7,522 nt of DNA. Origin: an uncultured Halomicronema sp. (GTDB taxonomy: Bacteria; Cyanobacteriota; Cyanobacteriia; Phormidesmidales; Phormidesmidaceae). Positions 5,063 to 7,522 of the stretch are shown piece after piece. The notes beneath the pieces were generated by a model that was not told the DNA's origin, made no database searches, and saw only the letters and a list, made by a program, of their open reading frames with translations. The stretch lies in the NCBI GenBank assembly GCA_937897665.1, contig CALCPB010000345.1:1-7522 (forward strand). The letters run 5' to 3'. A program made the position numbers and the translations under genes. Every line of letters starts with the position of its first letter. The stretch's first letter is position 1.

Positions 5063-5530
5063 ATGTCATCCGATGTCGAATCTTTGTTGCAAGATCTGCA
5101 AGATCCAGACTCTAATATCCGACAGGTCGCTACTGAGGCGCTGTGGCGTCGTTGGTATACCCAGAAAGGGGCCTATGGAGCCCAAATTTTAGTGCGCAGT
5201 CAAACCCTGTTTGACAAGGGCGAAGCGGCTGAGGCCGAAGCCTTGCTGACTGAAACAGTGGAAGGCATGCCTGATTTTGCCGAAGCTTGGAACCGTCGAG
5301 CCGTCTTGTACTACATGCAACAGCGTTTCTGGCCGGCGATCGCTGACTGTGAAAAAGCTTTGGACTTGGTGCCCTATCACTTTGGAGCTTTGCATGGTAT
5401 CGGTCTATGCCATGCGAGTTTGGGCAATCATATGGCCGCCATTCAGGCATTTCGGCGAGCACTCAAAGTGCAGCCCTACGCCACCATTAACGAGCGACTG
5501 ATTTTGGAATGTACGGCAAAACTGAGCTGA
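5063..5530 (+). CDS. HEAT-like and tetratricopeptide repeat (TPR) protein
   Basis: A 155-residue all-helical scaffold protein. Residues 5-31 (LLQDLQDPDSNIRQVATEALW and following) look like a single HEAT-type repeat. Three TPR units follow at about 40-71, 72-105 and 106-139. The second and third are the clearest: AEAWNRRAVLYYMQQRFWPAI with AL-x-LVP, and GALHGIGLCHASLGNHMAAI with RRALKVQP. The protein ends in a capping helix (NERLILECTAKL). There is no signal peptide, so it is probably cytoplasmic and mediates protein-protein contacts; the partner is unknown. Similar HEAT-plus-TPR proteins are, to my recollection, common in cyanobacteria and proteobacteria. ATG 5063 is preferred because it begins just before the repeat. 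A GTG at 5027 would add 12 residues without domain character, and neither start has a clear ribosome site. It converges on the antiporter gene. Confidence 0.82.
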   Translation: MSSDVESLLQDLQDPDSNIRQVATEALWRRWYTQKGAYGAQILVRSQTLFDKGEAAEAEALLTETVEGMPDFAEAWNRRAVLYYMQQRFWPAIADCEKALDLVPYHFGALHGIGLCHASLGNHMAAIQAFRRALKVQPYATINERLILECTAKLS

Positions 5531-5624
5531 AGTGATTCGCGTTCCCTTAGTCTCTCCCAAGCACTCTGAGCCCGCGTTTCGCCAACAGTAAGGAGAGACG
5601 CTGGCAACCTCACTGAATATTGAG

Positions 5625-5643
5625 AATCAACCTCTCGTTGATT
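5625..5643. terminator. Small hairpin between convergent TPR and antiporter genes
   Basis: AATCAAC (5625-5631) and GTTGATT (5637-5643) form a perfect 7-bp stem around CTCTC. It lies 95 bases after the TPR stop and 71 bases beyond the antiporter stop, where transcription from both sides should end. A second 4-bp stem, CCGC/GCGG, is at 5675-5687. Neither has a T-run, so the terminator role is tentative. Confidence 0.3.
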
Positions 5644-5713
5644 AGGCTGCCGTTTACACACATTGCATGAACCACCGCGAAATGCGGCATCTAAGCGTCG
5701 TCTGGAATCCTGG

Positions 5714-7429
5714 CTAACCGCGAACACTCTGGTAGCGATCGCGGCGAATTGTTTCCAGCACCGCCTGAATTTCTCCCGCCTCTTCCCCTAGGGTATGCAG
5801 CAGGTGGGCACCCAGTTCCATCGCGGCTTCAAACTCTGGTTGCACCACCTCACGGGCACCCAGTTGCGTCAGCAGGTCAATTTCTTGATCAGTGTGCGAG
5901 CGGGCAATAATATCGAGCCGAGGAGAGTGGATGAGGGCGCGCTGCAGCAGCAGCCGAGTGCTGATGGGGTCCGGCAGGGCGATCGCCAGGGCCTTGGCGG
6001 TGGTGAGATGAGTTTTTTCTAACACTTGCTCCGCATCGGCATCGCCATAGATAAAGGGAATTTGTCGGTGTCGCAGGCTTTGAATCGCCGCCTCACTGTT
6101 TTCAATCACCAGCACCGTATAGCCCTGATTGAGCAGAATATTGACCAAAACCCGGCCCACCCGTCCATACCCCGCCACAATCACATGGTCAGACAGATTG
6201 TCTGGAACTGACAACAACTGTGGTTCTGATAACCGCTCCTGCCATTTGCGGAGGTAGGGCACCCGGCGTAGCCAACGGGTCAGCATCGGGGCGCTGTTGA
6301 GCCAGGCTGGGGTCAACACCAGCGTGATTGCCGTCGTGCCCAGCAGCAAGAGGTATTGCTGTTCGCTAATCAAGCCCAGATCAAATCCCTGTAGCGAGAG
6401 CACAAAGGAAAATTCGCCAATTTGATTCAAGCCGACGCTGACCAATAGCGCTGTCTTAAAGGAATAACCAAAGCGCAAAATGATGGGCAAGATAATCAAC
6501 GCTTTGCCAATCATGACCATGGTCACCAACCCTAAGATAATGGCCACATTACTAATCAGCACTTGGGGATCAATCAGCATCCCCACTGACGCAAAAAATA
6601 GGCAGGCAAAGGTATCGCGCAGCGGCAACACCCGACCCAGTGCCTGCTCTGAATAATCGACTTCTGACACCATCAGGCCCGCGACAAAGGCCCCCATCTC
6701 GATCGATAGGCCGAGCCGCGAAGTGACCCAGGCAATGCCTAAACAGAGCGCAATAATCGTGAGCAAAAACAGCTCTTGGCTCTCGGTAGCGGCGATGGTG
6801 CGCATGAGTGGAGGCACTCCCCAGCGCCCGACGGCGATCGCCCCCACTAAAAAGAGCCCAAATTTCAGCACGGCAGCCGCCAACACCACCCAAAAAGCTT
6901 CCGGCTGATCGAGCGCGGGTAAAAACGCCAGCATCAATCCCAGAGCAAGATCCTGGGCAATCAGGATCGCTAACATGAGCTGACCATGTACCGCCGCCGT
7001 TTCGCCGCGATCGGTCAGCAGCTTAAGCACCACTGCAGTGGAAGACAGCGCCAGCACAAAACCCAGAAAAATCCCCTGCAGCACCGAGATGGCCCAGCCA
7101 GCCACGACCGCAATCACTAGCGCCAAAGCGGCAGTGGTGCCCATTTGTAGAAGGCTGCCCTGCACGGCAATCTTTTGCACCCGCTTGAGCTTGGCTAACG
7201 AAAACTCGACGCCCAGAGCAAACAGCAAAAAGGCGACGCCAATTTCGGCTAATTCTTCAATTTGCTGCACGTCATTGAGCAGGCCAAACCCCGACGGGCC
7301 AATCAGCAAGCCCGCGGCCAAATAGCCCAACAGGGCTGGCTGCCGCAACCGATGGGCCACAAACCCACTGATCGCGGAGGCCCCGAGGGCAACGGTTAGA
7401 TCGAGTACAAACTGATGTTCGCTAGCCAC
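5714..7429 (-). CDS. Kef-type cation:proton antiporter (CPA2) with C-terminal TrkA-N (RCK) domain
   Basis: A monovalent cation:proton antiporter of the CPA2 family, 571 residues from GTG 7429. It probably exchanges K+ or Na+ for H+ across a cell membrane. The first 400 or so residues are mostly hydrophobic and form about 12-13 membrane helices. Visible motifs (numbered from this start) are RQPALLGYLAAGLLIGPSG near 29-47, FLLFALGVEFS near 68-77, ALSSTAVVLKLL, and AQD at 158-160, the ion-binding Gln-Asp of Kef-type proteins. GLNQIGEFSFVL lies near 333-344. The cytoplasmic TrkA-N domain follows: GYGRVGR (420-426) is the Rossmann loop, and Glu443 in VLVIEN ends the second strand, favouring NAD(H). 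No TrkA-C domain follows. GAGG at 7441-7438, 8 bases before GTG 7429, decides the start; an in-frame GTG at 7459 would add 10 residues. The exact ion is not readable. Confidence 0.93.
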   Translation of the reverse strand: MASEHQFVLDLTVALGASAISGFVAHRLRQPALLGYLAAGLLIGPSGFGLLNDVQQIEELAEIGVAFLLFALGVEFSLAKLKRVQKIAVQGSLLQMGTTAALALVIAVVAGWAISVLQGIFLGFVLALSSTAVVLKLLTDRGETAAVHGQLMLAILIAQDLALGLMLAFLPALDQPEAFWVVLAAAVLKFGLFLVGAIAVGRWGVPPLMRTIAATESQELFLLTIIALCLGIAWVTSRLGLSIEMGAFVAGLMVSEVDYSEQALGRVLPLRDTFACLFFASVGMLIDPQVLISNVAIILGLVTMVMIGKALIILPIILRFGYSFKTALLVSVGLNQIGEFSFVLSLQGFDLGLISEQQYLLLLGTTAITLVLTPAWLNSAPMLTRWLRRVPYLRKWQERLSEPQLLSVPDNLSDHVIVAGYGRVGRVLVNILLNQGYTVLVIENSEAAIQSLRHRQIPFIYGDADAEQVLEKTHLTTAKALAIALPDPISTRLLLQRALIHSPRLDIIARSHTDQEIDLLTQLGAREVVQPEFEAAMELGAHLLHTLGEEAGEIQAVLETIRRDRYQSVRG

Positions 7430-7437
7430 AGGATGAT

Positions 7438-7441
7438 CCTC
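7438..7441 (-). promoter_or_regulatory. Ribosome binding site deciding the antiporter start
   Basis: On the minus strand GAGG is followed by 8 bases and then GTG at 7429-7427. The upstream in-frame GTG at 7459 has no such site, so the shorter 571-residue product is favoured. The remaining 7460-7522 holds no recognised promoter. Confidence 0.5.
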
Positions 7442-7522
7442 AAGGCACTCATAAAGCACTCGTTCGGTCTGACTTAGAGGGCCAAAGGGTGGCGGCAGTC
7501 ACTCCCAGGGGAGAATCTCGGG

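Larger units (their letters stand above)
53..6841. repeat. HIP1 octamers (GCGATCGC), 13 copies
   Basis: Copies begin at 53, 557, 815, 1053, 1730, 2036, 4098, 4715, 4872, 5336, 5735, 5979 and 6834. Nine fall in coding sequence (53, 557, 815, 2036, 4715, 5336, 5735, 5979, 6834) and four in spacers. None occurs between 2044 and 4097, which covers most of the HD-oxygenase gene, the long AT-rich spacer and the receiver-like gene. HIP1 is a hallmark of many cyanobacterial genomes; its function is not settled. Confidence 0.9.

Noticed and set aside
5130..5462. Minus-strand 110-residue frame opposite the TPR gene
   Set aside because: It is antisense to clear HEAT/TPR coding sequence and has no recognisable domain.
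6570..6893. Open frames overlapping the antiporter (6570-6893 minus, 7038-7325 plus, 5795-6022 plus)
   Set aside because: They are shadows of the strongly conserved antiporter reading frame.

Overview
The window looks like chromosomal DNA from a cyanobacterium. Three things point there. The palindromic octamer GCGATCGC (HIP1) occurs 13 times in 7.5 kb, against about 0.1 expected by chance. The left edge carries a 4HBT-type thioesterase resembling the cyanobacterial phylloquinone enzyme. An Uma2-family nuclease and a HEAT/TPR protein of types common in cyanobacteria are also present. A filamentous, Leptolyngbya-like host is a guess only. No tRNA, rRNA, CRISPR array, intact transposase or prophage gene was seen.

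Layout, left to right. 1-276 (minus): 3'-truncated DHNA-CoA-type thioesterase. 352-1050 (plus): two-repeat lipoprotein, divergent from the thioesterase. 1070-1669 (minus): Uma2 nuclease, converging on the lipoprotein; both stop codons lie in one hairpin. 1670-1998: divergent spacer dense in inverted repeats, including a perfect 34-bp palindrome centred on HIP1. 1999-2550 (plus): PhnZ-like HD-domain diiron oxygenase. 2551-3333: long AT-rich non-coding stretch. 3334-3720 (plus): receiver-like protein without the phospho-acceptor Asp, followed by an 18-bp hairpin. 3721-4491: second long non-coding stretch. 4492-4737 (plus): small uncharacterised protein. 5063-5530 (plus): HEAT-like plus TPR protein. 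5714-7429 (minus): CPA2/Kef-type cation:proton antiporter with a TrkA-N domain, converging on the TPR gene.

The genes are mostly single transcription units on alternating strands, with no clear operon. They suggest separate accessory or housekeeping roles: quinone synthesis, phosphonate use, ion homeostasis, a degenerate signalling domain and protein-protein interaction. I find no convincing new multi-gene system. The most unusual content is structural: the HIP1-centred palindrome, the hairpin holding two opposed stop codons, and the long hairpin after the receiver-like gene. The best functional lead is an isolated PhnZ-like oxygenase with no visible partner hydroxylase or transporter.
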